Assembly: GCF_013266755.1 (NCBI RefSeq)
Contig: NZ_JABRWJ010000011.1
Span: 163,162-227,161 of the forward strand
From: Pseudaquabacterium terrae
Lineage (GTDB): Bacteria > Pseudomonadota > Gammaproteobacteria > Burkholderiales > Burkholderiaceae_C
DNA: 64,000 nt
Direction: 5' to 3'
This document shows, piece by piece, positions 36,282 through 44,293 of the stretch (positions are counted from its first letter, which is position 1; every line of letters begins with the position of its first letter). Position numbers and translations under genes: made by a program. The notes under the pieces were generated by a model that searched no databases, had not been told where the DNA came from, and was given only the letters and a program-made list of their open reading frames with translations.

Positions 36282-36610
36282 TCCGTGGCGACTTCGCCTT
36301 GGCGGTCATGACGATCCTGAAATGGCTGCCAAGGGGCTCCGACATCGGCTTCTATTGGGTGGACGGGTCGCCTCATGTAACGGTACGCCACGCGGATGGA
36401 TCTGAGAGGGTATATGCGTTGATTGAGAATTCGGACGAGCATGGCGGCTATGTCCGTCAGGCGTTCGTTCTCGTGAGCGACGCACAATGCGATGCACAAT
36501 CGCCCGCGCCACTCACCACCTCTTCAAGGACTCTCGATGACGACGCTCCACGCTATCAGCGCCCAGATTGCAAAACTCCAGGCGCAGGCCGAAGCATTGC
36601 GGGAAACTGA
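36278..36610 (+). CDS. Unknown protein of 110 residues
   Basis: ATG 36278 overlaps the nuclease stop as ATGA. The first 70 residues look protein-like: RGDFALAVMTILKWLPRGSD, FYWVDGSPHVTVRHADGSER, VYALIENSDEHGGYV, suggesting a small beta fold. The last 25 codons overlap the start of the H-NS-type gene in another frame. I do not recognise a family. Confidence 0.55.
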   Translation: MIRGDFALAVMTILKWLPRGSDIGFYWVDGSPHVTVRHADGSERVYALIENSDEHGGYVRQAFVLVSDAQCDAQSPAPLTTSSRTLDDDAPRYQRPDCKTPGAGRSIAGN

Positions 36611-37043
36611 GAAAGCCGGAGTGGTGGCGCGGATTCGCGAGGCCATTGCGGTCTACGACATCTCGGCTCAGATGCTTGGCTTCGGGGGTGGCAAGGGCCG
36701 CCGCGAAGGCGGCGCTGCCAAGCGCCAGGCCGTCAACGGTTCGTCCGTCGGCGTGCCGAAGTACAAGGACCCTGCGACGGGCAACACCTGGACCGGCCGC
36801 GGCAAGCCGCCCGCCTGGATCGCAGGCGCGAAGGACCGCAGCGCGCTTCTGATCAACGGCAGTGCCGGAGCGCCGGCGGCGAAGGCCGAGGGCGGTGCGC
36901 GGGCCAAGGCGAAGGCGACCCCGAAGGTGGGCGTTCCGAAGTACGCCGACCCGGCTTCGGGCAAGACGTGGACCGGCCGCGGCAAGCCGCCGGCATGGAT
37001 TGCCGGTGTCCAGAACCGCGACGCGTTCCTCATCGCGAAATAA
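36537..37043 (+). CDS. H-NS-type nucleoid protein with two DNA-binding domains
   Basis: This 168-residue protein has an N-terminal coiled oligomerisation helix (ISAQIAKLQAQAEALRETEK) and two near-identical C-terminal modules. They read VPKYKDPATGNTWTGRGKPP with AWI at about 75-98 and VPKYADPASGKTWTGRGKPP with AWI at about 136-159. Each contains the GRGKPP minor-groove hook. Classical H-NS relatives have one. Plasmid H-NS proteins silence AT-rich foreign DNA and reduce the fitness cost of the plasmid. AAGGA precedes ATG 36537. It is probably the last gene of the long transfer operon. Confidence 0.85.
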   Translation: MTTLHAISAQIAKLQAQAEALRETEKAGVVARIREAIAVYDISAQMLGFGGGKGRREGGAAKRQAVNGSSVGVPKYKDPATGNTWTGRGKPPAWIAGAKDRSALLINGSAGAPAAKAEGGARAKAKATPKVGVPKYADPASGKTWTGRGKPPAWIAGVQNRDAFLIAK

Positions 37044-37061
37044 GCGACGGCGCGTCGGATC

Positions 37062-37445
37062 TCAGCTGGTCACGAGGCGCTCACCCCCTGGGCGCTTCAG
37101 CTCAGCTGGCGCCGGCGATGGGTGCGGGTTCGGGCGCAGCAGTGCGAGCGGGTCGGCCTCGGGCGGCGGAGCGGCCGCGGCGCCTGGCGGCAGTCGGCAC
37201 CACCAGGCCTGCGGCAGCCAACGCTCCTCCCAAAACTTGCCGACACGCTCCCGCCCAACGAGGACGAAGGCGTCGCCCTTGAGCGATCGAATTCGGCAGG
37301 CCTTCAAGGATTCCATCCAGGCACCCTGGCCCTGGTAGACCCACGGCAACGTCAGGTAAGCAACCGGACCATCGCTAGCGGACTCGATGCTCAGCTCGAC
37401 CCGCTTGGGCACGGCGGCGCGCAGCTCGTCGCGGGACAGCTTCAT
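37062..37445 (-). CDS. Unknown protein behind a LexA box
   Basis: This 127-residue protein reads MKLSRDELRAAVPKRVELSI, VAYLTLPWVYQGQGAWMESL and FVLVGRERVGKFWEERWLPQ. A disordered Pro/Ala-rich tail follows. No signal or membrane segment is seen, and I do not recognise the family. A perfect CTGT-N8-ACAG site lies 36-51 bases upstream, so LexA repression and SOS induction are likely. It converges on the H-NS-type gene. AGGGG is very close to ATG 37445; GTG 37481 in the same frame is a possible earlier start. Confidence 0.6.
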   Translation of the reverse strand: MKLSRDELRAAVPKRVELSIESASDGPVAYLTLPWVYQGQGAWMESLKACRIRSLKGDAFVLVGRERVGKFWEERWLPQAWWCRLPPGAAAAPPPEADPLALLRPNPHPSPAPAELKRPGGERLVTS

Positions 37446-37480
37446 CCCCTCGCGCCGAAGGTGAACAACGTCTACAATCA

Positions 37481-37496
37481 CTGTACAAATATACAG
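37481..37496 (-). promoter_or_regulatory. LexA (SOS) box
   Basis: CTGTACAAATATACAG fits the CTGT-N8-ACAG consensus exactly, with an AT-rich core. On the minus strand it lies 36 bases upstream of ATG 37445. It is likely the operator of that gene. Confidence 0.7.
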
Positions 37497-37600
37497 CTCC
37501 CCGCCAGCTGCTGCCAGACCGCTTCGACGACTTCGCGCACGCCCTGCTGGGCGTGCAAAGGCCCACAATGATGTTCACGTCTGCCAGAATGCCTTCGACC

Positions 37601-37888
37601 ATGAACGCCGTTCCCGCATACGCGGTCGCCCCGATCGACCCGATCAAGCCTGATCCGGAGATCACGGCCGAAATCGTGATCGAGATGATCGCGGCCGTTT
37701 GCGCAAACCTTCACAGGATCGAGCGCGAGAGTGCGGACAACGAGGTCAAGAGCCGGGCCGCCGCGCTGTATGAGCAGACGCGCGCTCGTCGTTTCTCGTT
37801 CGATCCGCATGACGCAGCCGAAGTCGACGCGATGTTGGAGTCGGTGAGCGCGATCGCCGAGGCGGTGGAAGCCGGCCGCTTGCCTTGA
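37601..37888 (+). CDS. Small helical protein of unknown function
   Basis: This 95-residue protein reads DPEITAEIVIEMIAAVCANL and later PHDAAEVDAMLESVSAIAEA. It is predicted all-helical and acidic. Upstream ATGs in the same frame (37553, 37571) are alternatives. It is divergent from the SOS-box gene, and its 5' region lies about 100 bases right of that LexA box. I do not recognise a family. Confidence 0.5.
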   Translation: MNAVPAYAVAPIDPIKPDPEITAEIVIEMIAAVCANLHRIERESADNEVKSRAAALYEQTRARRFSFDPHDAAEVDAMLESVSAIAEAVEAGRLP

Positions 37889-38081
37889 GTCTGCTCCCGG
37901 TCCCTGGCCGGCTGCTGACAGATGAAGCGTCCGAGGCTGTGTACCGCACCGATGTGCGGTCCTTCTAATTCGACGACGTTCGGCGTGCGGATGCTCCGCG
38001 CTTGGTTATCGTTGGCGGGCAACCAGGTTGCGGCAAGACGGGCGCGGTCCTCAGCGCAACGCGCGCACGTTTGACCGGCGC

Positions 38082-38708
38082 ATGATCCGCCTCCCCTACT
38101 TGTGGCTTTGCTTGGCAGCGGGCGTTTTCATCGCCCTTCCCGGAATGCACGCGGTGGGCATGCCTCTGCCATGGTCGACGGCAATCGCTGCGCTCTTCTT
38201 TCTTGGTACCGCACTTGTGACGCGTCGCGCTTACCTGCGGCCGGAGAGGTTCGATAGAAGGGCGTTCCTCCTCACTTCGTTGACGATGATGCTTGCCACC
38301 TACGGCGTGGCGGTCGCCGGCACCCTGGCTGGCTTGTGGCGTTCGACGGGAGCCCTGTTGGCGCAGGCAGCTCCGGCACTTCTGCTTGGAGCCTGCGGCA
38401 TGTGGGCGCTCTTGTACGCACTTCTCGCGGGTCGCGGCACGCAACTGCAGCGCGAACTGCAGCGCGCGCGGGAGCAAGTCGAGGCCGAAAAGGCATCGAC
38501 GAGGCGCAGCGAACACGAGGGACGACTGCAGCTGCTGCAGGCAGAGGTGACGTCCCTGACGGGAGCTTTGACGGAGCTGCAGCCGTTGGTTGACTCGCAT
38601 GACGCGCGCGCAACCCCGTTGCTGCATGCGCTGACACGCTCTCTACGCGCGTCGGAGGCGCCGGCGGATGGCCAACTGCCACGGCCAGGTGTCGAAAGCA
38701 GTCGCTGA
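38082..38708 (+). CDS. Membrane protein with cytoplasmic coiled coil
   Basis: This 208-residue protein has four hydrophobic segments (about 4-22, 27-45, 60-85, 92-115) and then a coiled coil with LQRELQRAREQVEAEKAST and LQAEVTSLTGALTELQPLVD. The architecture suggests a membrane-anchored structural or sensory protein; the family is unknown. A frameshifted fragment similar to its coiled-coil end is found at 39476-39565, so the gene was once duplicated here. ATG 38082 is the first in-frame methionine with protein-like sequence. Confidence 0.6.
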   Translation: MIRLPYLWLCLAAGVFIALPGMHAVGMPLPWSTAIAALFFLGTALVTRRAYLRPERFDRRAFLLTSLTMMLATYGVAVAGTLAGLWRSTGALLAQAAPALLLGACGMWALLYALLAGRGTQLQRELQRAREQVEAEKASTRRSEHEGRLQLLQAEVTSLTGALTELQPLVDSHDARATPLLHALTRSLRASEAPADGQLPRPGVESSR

Positions 38709-38709
38709 G

Positions 38710-38988
38710 CTATTCGCCGCCGGGAAGAAGCCCTTTGACGGTTGCCAGGATCGCCTGCGCTCGCCTCGGACCGATCGAGGGCGCCAAGAACCACCAGCGC
38801 CTCCCGCTGGCCGCCGCAACGAGCAGGTCGTTGAGCGTTTCCAAGCCCGCTCGCCGTAGGCGCGCGGCAAGGCCAGCGTCGATCCACTGATCCAGTCGAT
38901 CGATCGGCCGAACCTGACCGGCTGGAGGGTTGATGCCAGCAGCCACGGCGGCAGCTGGCGGCCTGGGGCCCAGGCCCTCTGTCATCAT
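38710..38988 (-). CDS. Stand-alone Phage_integr_N (DUF3701)-like domain
   Basis: The minus-strand frame ends GLETLNDLLVAAASGRRWWF, LAPSIGPRRAQAILATVKGL. This matches the N-terminal helical domain found in front of some large tyrosine recombinases (pattern: WF...VA.RL..AG..TL..L......G..WW...P.IG...A). No catalytic recombinase domain follows; the frame stops at 38710. It is either a remnant of an integrase or an independent DNA-binding protein. The start is uncertain (38988 or 38985). Confidence 0.4.
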   Translation of the reverse strand: MMTEGLGPRPPAAAVAAGINPPAGQVRPIDRLDQWIDAGLAARLRRAGLETLNDLLVAAASGRRWWFLAPSIGPRRAQAILATVKGLLPGGE

Positions 38989-38995
38989 GCAAGGC

Positions 38996-39265
38996 ATGCA
39001 ATACATCGTCGTTCTGGACGGCAACACGCCCGTTGGCCGCATCTACGCGAGCGACAACGATGGCTTTGTAAAGGACAACGAGCGCAGCCATCCTGTGTTG
39101 CGCTGCCTTTCCGTTGACCACACCAATCAGTCCTACGTCCTTCTGACGCGAGCCGGCCAGAAGCAAACGTTCTACGTGCCCCATCCGAGTGTCGTGGCGA
39201 TCTACCGGGTCGAGGGTGACGATGGGCTGCCGACCGGGTTCTCCCAACTCCCCGAAGAACAGTGA
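38996..39265 (+). CDS. Small unknown protein
   Basis: This 89-residue protein reads MQYIVVLDGNTPVGRIYASD, RCLSVDHTNQSYVLLTRAGQ and FYVPHPSVVAIYRVEGDD. It looks like a compact beta-rich cytoplasmic protein. ATG 38987 is an alternative start; no good ribosome-binding site is seen for either. I do not recognise the family. Confidence 0.45.
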   Translation: MQYIVVLDGNTPVGRIYASDNDGFVKDNERSHPVLRCLSVDHTNQSYVLLTRAGQKQTFYVPHPSVVAIYRVEGDDGLPTGFSQLPEEQ

Positions 39266-39586
39266 TCCCGCGCAGTCGAGTTGCAGCCTGCAGCTGCAAT
39301 TGCGATGGGCGCTGCGCGAAGGGTTGCTTGGCCCCAGCGTCCGACCGAGCGCGCTGCTGGCCGTGGGTGATCCCGGCCCACTTCGCAAGGCCGTGCCGGG
39401 CGGGGTGATGCCGCCGGCATCACCGTAACACGCCTGTGAGCCAGACTGGAGCCCTTGGCGCACGCAGCGGCCCTTCTGCAGAGGTCCAGTTTCTGACAAA
39501 GACCTTGCGAAGCTGCAGGCGTTGGTTGACGGTCATGACGCGAGCACGACGTGATACTCGGCATCCTGTCGGTCTGAACGCATCCC
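39266..39586. other. Intergenic region with a gene remnant
   Basis: No intact gene is present. The right half holds a decayed copy of the coiled-coil end of the gene at 38082 (see 39476-39565). A promoter for the hybrid kinase at 39587 must lie here, but I cannot point to clear elements. Confidence 0.4.
39476..39565 (+). pseudogene. Remnant of a second copy of the 38082-38708 gene
   Basis: The DNA reads GAGGTCCAGTTTCTGACAAA and, after a one-base shift, AAGCTGCAGGCGTTGGTTGA. Translated with the shift this gives EVQFLTKTL then KLQALVDGHDAST, parallel to EVTSLTGALTELQPLVDSHD in the gene at 38082. The DNA block GCGTTGGTTGAC..CATGACGCG is also shared. The rest of the copy is gone. Confidence 0.5.
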
Positions 39587-41791
39587 ATGAGCGCTGTCTA
39601 TCCCGCCAACCGGAGCCTGCGCCAAGTGCTGCAGCAATTGGCAGCGATCGGCATCGTTCCGCTGGCCGTGCTGGGCGCGTACGGCGTGTGGTCCGCCGTC
39701 GAGTCCCAGCAGCGCGATCTGCAGCGCTCGACGCTCGAGATTTCCAGAGCCTTGGCCATCGCGGTCGAGTCGGAACTCGATGCCAACATCGGTGCCTTGC
39801 AGGCGATGGGCCGTTCGCCGTTGCTCGCACAGGGCGACATCCGCGCCTTCTACGACTTCGTCAGCACTGAGGTGGCAGCACGTTCCTGGTGGGCGGGCGT
39901 CAACCTCGTCGACGCCGAGGGCGGGCTTCTCTTCAAGAGCGTCTTGCCCTTTGGTTCGGGCGAGGCCCGCCTGATCGCGCCCGCGGAAGTGGAAGAGACC
40001 TTGCGCGAAGGCCGGCCCACGGTCGGAATGCTGGCTGCCGGAAAACGCAACGCGATGGCCTTCCCCGTGCGCGTGCCGATCGCCGAGGGTGGTCGCGTCA
40101 AGTACGTGCTGACCGCTGCGGTCAAGCCTGATCGCATTCTCCAGGCCGTCCAGAGGCAGCAGGTCGAGGAGAAGTGGGTGATCTCGGTTTTCGACCGCGG
40201 CTTGCAACGCGTGGCCCGCTCGAAGAACCACGAAGCCACGCTGGGCAAACTGCCCACGCGCAGTCTGCAGGACTTCATCGCGGCGCATCCGGAAGACTCG
40301 GCATCGGGCATTTCAGTGACCATCGACGGCGAACAAGCGTTCACTGGCTTCACCCGGCTGGACCATGGGTGGATCGTGGCCGTCGGGGCCCCAACGACCG
40401 AGGGCAACGCGGCCCTCAAGCGCGGCATTGCTTGGTACGTGGCGGGCATCCTTACGTCGATCGCGCTGTGCCTGGCGTTCGCGTGGCGATCGTCCCAGCG
40501 CATCGTCAAGAGCATCCACGGTTTGCGCCAGGCGGCTGTCGAGCTGGGCGCAGGCGCCCATCCGATCGTGGTGAAGCGAATCGGCATCGCCGAGCTCGAC
40601 GACATGGCCAATGCGCTGAGCGCCGCGTCGCACCGTCTCGCCGACGCCACCGCGACGGTCACCGATGCGCTCCAGCAGGCCACAGCAGCCGGCCGTGCCA
40701 AGGACGAATTCATGGCGCTGCTGGGTCATGAGCTTCGCAACCCACTCTCGCCCATCGTCACCACCCTGCACCTGATGGATCTGCAGGGTGACAGCTCGAG
40801 CGTGCGAGAGCGCCAGATCATGCGCCGGCAGGTGGACCACCTGCGCCGGCTGGTCGACGACCTGCTGGACATATCGCGAATCGCGACGGGAAAGCTTCAG
40901 ATCGAACGTCGCACCTTGAATCTGTTCGGCGTCATCGAACAGGCGGCGGAAGCGGTCCAGCCCCTGCTGAAGGATCAACCCACCGGTCTCGTCGTGACCT
41001 TGCCCGAGCAACCCGTCTGGGTCCAGGGCGACGAGACCCGCTTGGTGCAGGCCGTCACCAATCTGCTCACAAACGCCGTTCGGTTCGGCGGCGGGAGCCG
41101 GATCGAGCTGAGCCTGATCCCGCGCGGGCTGGAGGTCGCCATTCAGGTTCGTGACGAAGGAGAGGGCATGACGGCGGAGGCGCTTTCGAAGGTCTTCGAG
41201 CCGTTCTACCAAGCGCCACAGACGACCGCCCGACCCACCGGCGGCCTTGGGCTTGGGTTGAGCATCGTTCGCTCGATCGTCGAATTGCATGAAGGGCGGG
41301 TGGTGGCCGCAAGCGCCGGTCCTGGCCGGGGTTCGACCTTTGAAATCTGCCTGCAGGTTGTGGACTCGCAAGCCGCCGAGGACGGGTTCATCGCGACTCA
41401 GGCCAGCTCTCCCACCGGGAGGGGCGTGTTGATCGTGGACGACAACGTCGATGCGCTTGAGAGCTTAAGCACGGTGTTCGAGGTGGCTGGATACGAAGTA
41501 CGGATCGCGGTGAGCGCCGATGCAGCAATGAAGGAAGCGCGGTCGTTCAGGCCGGACATCGCGATCCTCGACATCGGTCTGCCCGACATGAACGGCTACG
41601 ACCTCGCGAGGGCGATGCAGGCCTTGCCGGGCGGATGCGGCGCATTGATCGCACTGACCGGCTACGGCCAACTGGCGGACAAGGAGGCCGCGATGGCGGC
41701 CGGGTTTGCGCTGCACTTCACGAAACCGACCGATCCCGCCGCCTTGCTGCTCGCCATCGAGCGCCTACTCGCCTCGGCGCAGCCGATCTAG
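39587..41791 (+). CDS. Hybrid histidine kinase with periplasmic Cache-like sensor
   Basis: This 734-residue protein has a membrane helix at about 15-35, a periplasmic sensor to about 280 (LEISRALAIAVESELDANIG, FFDRGL-type strands, a double Cache pattern), a second helix at about 285-305 and a HAMP-like linker. The HisKA domain includes LLGHELRNPLSP (His near 381). The HATPase domain has VRDEGEGMTAEALSKVFEPF and GGLGLGLSIVRSIVELHEGR. The receiver domain has VLIVDDNVDALESL and acceptor Asp in AILDIGLPDMNGYDLA. No partner regulator is adjacent, so output goes through a distant phosphotransfer protein or regulator. Confidence 0.88.
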   Translation: MSAVYPANRSLRQVLQQLAAIGIVPLAVLGAYGVWSAVESQQRDLQRSTLEISRALAIAVESELDANIGALQAMGRSPLLAQGDIRAFYDFVSTEVAARSWWAGVNLVDAEGGLLFKSVLPFGSGEARLIAPAEVEETLREGRPTVGMLAAGKRNAMAFPVRVPIAEGGRVKYVLTAAVKPDRILQAVQRQQVEEKWVISVFDRGLQRVARSKNHEATLGKLPTRSLQDFIAAHPEDSASGISVTIDGEQAFTGFTRLDHGWIVAVGAPTTEGNAALKRGIAWYVAGILTSIALCLAFAWRSSQRIVKSIHGLRQAAVELGAGAHPIVVKRIGIAELDDMANALSAASHRLADATATVTDALQQATAAGRAKDEFMALLGHELRNPLSPIVTTLHLMDLQGDSSSVRERQIMRRQVDHLRRLVDDLLDISRIATGKLQIERRTLNLFGVIEQAAEAVQPLLKDQPTGLVVTLPEQPVWVQGDETRLVQAVTNLLTNAVRFGGGSRIELSLIPRGLEVAIQVRDEGEGMTAEALSKVFEPFYQAPQTTARPTGGLGLGLSIVRSIVELHEGRVVAASAGPGRGSTFEICLQVVDSQAAEDGFIATQASSPTGRGVLIVDDNVDALESLSTVFEVAGYEVRIAVSADAAMKEARSFRPDIAILDIGLPDMNGYDLARAMQALPGGCGALIALTGYGQLADKEAAMAAGFALHFTKPTDPAALLLAIERLLASAQPI

Positions 41792-41834
41792 CATCGCGAC
41801 GGGGTCAAGGCAACGGTTCGTTCGTGCCGGTGCC

Positions 41835-43355
41835 TTAGCGCTCGTGCCCTGGCTTGCCGCGAGCCTTCTGCAGTTGGTCGACACGTGCGTTCAAATGATC
41901 ATCGGTGAAGCGCACATCCATGCCGGTCCGGGCAACGATCTGCGCCACTCGCTCCTTGAACGCGTCGTCGCCGCTGAGCTTCAGCCGGTCGCCGAAACGC
42001 TCCCTGGCCCGTCGCAGCGCCGCCTCGATGTCCCGGTCCGTCGGACCGTCGAGGGGGACGCGTCCTTTGTCCGCTACTCCTCCTGCCGCGCCAGATCCAG
42101 GCCGTCGCAGTGCGTCAGGTGATTGGGCGTCGCGGTGCTCCAGCTCACGAGATGCATCACCCGGCAGTAGCACTTCACTTCCTCGGGTGAAGCGAACCAC
42201 AGGGACGCCGGACAGCTCTCGCAGACCGTCGAGGGTCTTGGCTTTCGCGAGCGGTCCAGCGCTCGCAATGTTGGGCTCTGGTGCAGCGAACCTGCCTCCA
42301 ACTCGTCGCTGTCCGGCTCCGTAAACCCGCTCGAATCGTCCAAGACCTGGTCGACGACCGCCTCTGGTTTGGCCATGCTGCTGCTCCCTGCTGATGGTTC
42401 GGGTGGTGGGCTGTGCGCCCATGACGTCGACACCGCGGAAGGTGTCTCGAATGAAGTCGGATACGGCTATTGCCAGCTGCTGATCCTCTGGGCGCGCGCT
42501 CGCGCGCAGCGCGCCCTCGACGCGCCCCCACGCCTCATGTGCCGCGGCCATCGCCCGATGCTGCCCGGGACCCCGCCGGACGGGACTGCGCGGCACCCTG
42601 ACGCGCTGCGGGTCGCGCTCGCGCCATAGCGTCTGCCACGAGCGATGAACGGCGCGCGGGCGAGCCGGCGTGGCCAGCGCGTTGATGCCCTGGTCCTGCA
42701 GGCGCGCCGCGAAGCGCTCGCGCCAGCGCTGCAGGTCAGCCTTGCGGGGGTTCAGCCTGATGCCGTCGCTGCGCTCGGCGCGCACGGCCAGGTGCACGTG
42801 CGGGGACTTGGTGTCGGTGTGGAGCACGAACACGTACTTGTGCCCCTCGAAGGTCTCGCGAGCGAACTCGCGCGCCGCCGCACGCACCGCCTCGGGAGGC
42901 GTGCCCTCCGGCATCGACAGGATGATGTTGAAGGCTTCCTTGCGCGGGCTGTCGTCATGGATGTAGCTGCCGGCCAGGCGCCAGTCGGTGGCCAGGTTCT
43001 TGATCGCCTGTTGGCCCTGCAGTTGCTGGCCGCGCTCGTTCTCGAGCTCGAGCGTCTCGCCGCGGCCGCCGGCGATGTCCTTGCCCTGACGGCTGATGTA
43101 GCGCATGTGCGCCTTGATCGCGCTCAGCCCGCGCCCGCCGCCGGTGATCTTCACCATCACCTGCTTGCCGCCGGACGTGACCACGGCGCGCACGTGCTGC
43201 CGGATCGCGTTGGCGCTCGGGCGAGCAGCGAGGCGCCCGGCCAAGTAGCCCTTCACCGTGAGCTGGTCGTCGCCGCCGCGGGCCTTGGGGCGCGGATAGA
43301 AGAGCCGCGTGCCCCATTCCACCAGGACGCCGTCGGAATCGCGCTGCTGGCTCAT
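41835..43355 (-). CDS. MOBP/VirD2-like relaxase
   Basis: This 506-residue relaxase would nick oriT and lead the transferred strand. The metal-binding motif KSPHVHLAVRAERSDG has His186 and His188. The N-terminal VMVKITGGGRGLSAIKAHMRY and YISRQGKDIAGG carry a candidate active Tyr86. The C-terminal half is Arg/Pro-rich and low-complexity, fit for VirD4 recognition. The start overlaps the MobC-like stop (ATGA). The adjacent oriT carries TATCCTGC, the MOBP nic consensus. Relaxase and MobC are transcribed away from oriT, as TraI/TraJ in RP4. Confidence 0.88.
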   Translation of the reverse strand: MSQQRDSDGVLVEWGTRLFYPRPKARGGDDQLTVKGYLAGRLAARPSANAIRQHVRAVVTSGGKQVMVKITGGGRGLSAIKAHMRYISRQGKDIAGGRGETLELENERGQQLQGQQAIKNLATDWRLAGSYIHDDSPRKEAFNIILSMPEGTPPEAVRAAAREFARETFEGHKYVFVLHTDTKSPHVHLAVRAERSDGIRLNPRKADLQRWRERFAARLQDQGINALATPARPRAVHRSWQTLWRERDPQRVRVPRSPVRRGPGQHRAMAAAHEAWGRVEGALRASARPEDQQLAIAVSDFIRDTFRGVDVMGAQPTTRTISREQQHGQTRGGRRPGLGRFERVYGAGQRRVGGRFAAPEPNIASAGPLAKAKTLDGLRELSGVPVVRFTRGSEVLLPGDASRELEHRDAQSPDALRRPGSGAAGGVADKGRVPLDGPTDRDIEAALRRARERFGDRLKLSGDDAFKERVAQIVARTGMDVRFTDDHLNARVDQLQKARGKPGHER

Positions 43356-44017
43356 GCAGCGGTCTTCCTGGTGGTCTTGCGCGGGCTGCGCGCCCGCCGC
43401 GGTGCCGCCGGCGGCGGCTCATCGGGCAGCCGCACCAGCGGGCGGATCTCGGCCGCCAGGCGCGCAGCGGCCTCCAGGTGGTCGTAGACCGCCGCAACGG
43501 TCCGCTCGAGCGCCTCGCGATCGGCGGCCGTCGTCTTGCCGGGGTAGAGGTTCAGTGAATGCGCGACTTGGTTCAGGTTGCGACCGATCGCCACCAGCTC
43601 GGCATTCGAGCGGATCAGCTGCTGGACAGCGTCGCCGAGGTTCTGGCTGCCAGCCGGCCCGCCAGTCGGGGCGAGCGCGATGCCATCGATAAGCGCCCGC
43701 AGCACGCCTTGACGCGTACGGCGGCCGGTGCGCGCACGCAGCTCGTCGAGCTTGGCGGCGTCGCGCGCGCTGAGGTTCGGGCGATAGACGGCTTCGCCTA
43801 CGCCGCCGGCGTCGCCGGCGGCCGGCGGCTCCTCGCGGTCGTCGGATAAGTGCACCTGGACTGCGATGCGGACTACGTCCGAGACGCGCATGCCTTCGGC
43901 CTTGGCTCGGGCATCAACCGCCGGCCGTAGGGGCCCGAGGTCGATGTTCAGGGTCGCCCGTTTCGGGCGATCTGCGGATGAGGCGATGGGGTCAGCGGCG
44001 CCGCGTACATGAGCCAT
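43352..44017 (-). CDS. mobC: MobC-like relaxosome accessory protein
   Basis: This 221-residue protein has an N-terminal ribbon-helix-helix-like region (KRATLNIDLGPLRPAVDARA) and the MobC signature LIRSNAELVAIGRNLNQVAHSLNL followed by YPGK. A basic tail (RRARSPRKTTRKTAA) follows. MobC proteins bind near nic and help the relaxase. ATG 44017 is within an inverted repeat (44009-44025), which suggests that it also controls its own expression. It overlaps the relaxase gene by four bases. Confidence 0.85.
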   Translation of the reverse strand: MAHVRGAADPIASSADRPKRATLNIDLGPLRPAVDARAKAEGMRVSDVVRIAVQVHLSDDREEPPAAGDAGGVGEAVYRPNLSARDAAKLDELRARTGRRTRQGVLRALIDGIALAPTGGPAGSQNLGDAVQQLIRSNAELVAIGRNLNQVAHSLNLYPGKTTAADREALERTVAAVYDHLEAAARLAAEIRPLVRLPDEPPPAAPRRARSPRKTTRKTAA

Positions 44018-44025
44018 TAGCTCAT
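44009..44025. promoter_or_regulatory. Inverted repeat ATGAGC-N5-GCTCAT at the mobC start
   Basis: ATGAGC at 44009-44014 and GCTCAT at 44020-44025 frame the ATG of the MobC-like gene. The symmetry suits a ribbon-helix-helix dimer, so autoregulation by the MobC-like protein is likely. It lies 45 bases from the nic site and may also be part of oriT. Confidence 0.5.
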
Positions 44026-44293
44026 CATGCCGCCAGTTGTGGCACAAATCAACCGGCGAAGCCTATCCTGCACTCTACTTCAGCCCTCCTCGCTGTTTGT
44101 TCGAAGCACCGGGCCTGCGAAAGACAACGAAGCGACAACGATAGCCAACGGATTGACGCCATTCACTGGAGCTTCTTATCACTTCGGTAACTGGAACCAG
44201 TCTTTGAACAACTCAGAGTCAACACCTCAGCGTTCGAAGTCAACCGTGTGCAGGTAGACTGCCGCGACCGGCGCTCTCCCCCGACCTGACGCG
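44026..44293 (+). other. oriT: Origin of transfer (oriT) with nic site at 44070/44071
   Basis: The intergenic region between divergent mobilisation genes contains CCTATCCTGCACTC at 44062-44075. TATCCTG|C is identical to the YATCCTG|Y nic consensus of MOBP relaxases such as TraI of RP4, with cleavage expected after G44070 on the plus strand. Relaxase and MobC genes lie to the left and read away; TraK-like genes lie to the right and read away. No long inverted repeat is obvious next to nic. Confidence 0.75.

Noticed and set aside
42645..43487. Plus-strand frame opposite the relaxase and mobC genes
   Set aside because: Antisense to the relaxase; it has no homology pattern, whereas the minus strand shows HxH and MobC motifs.
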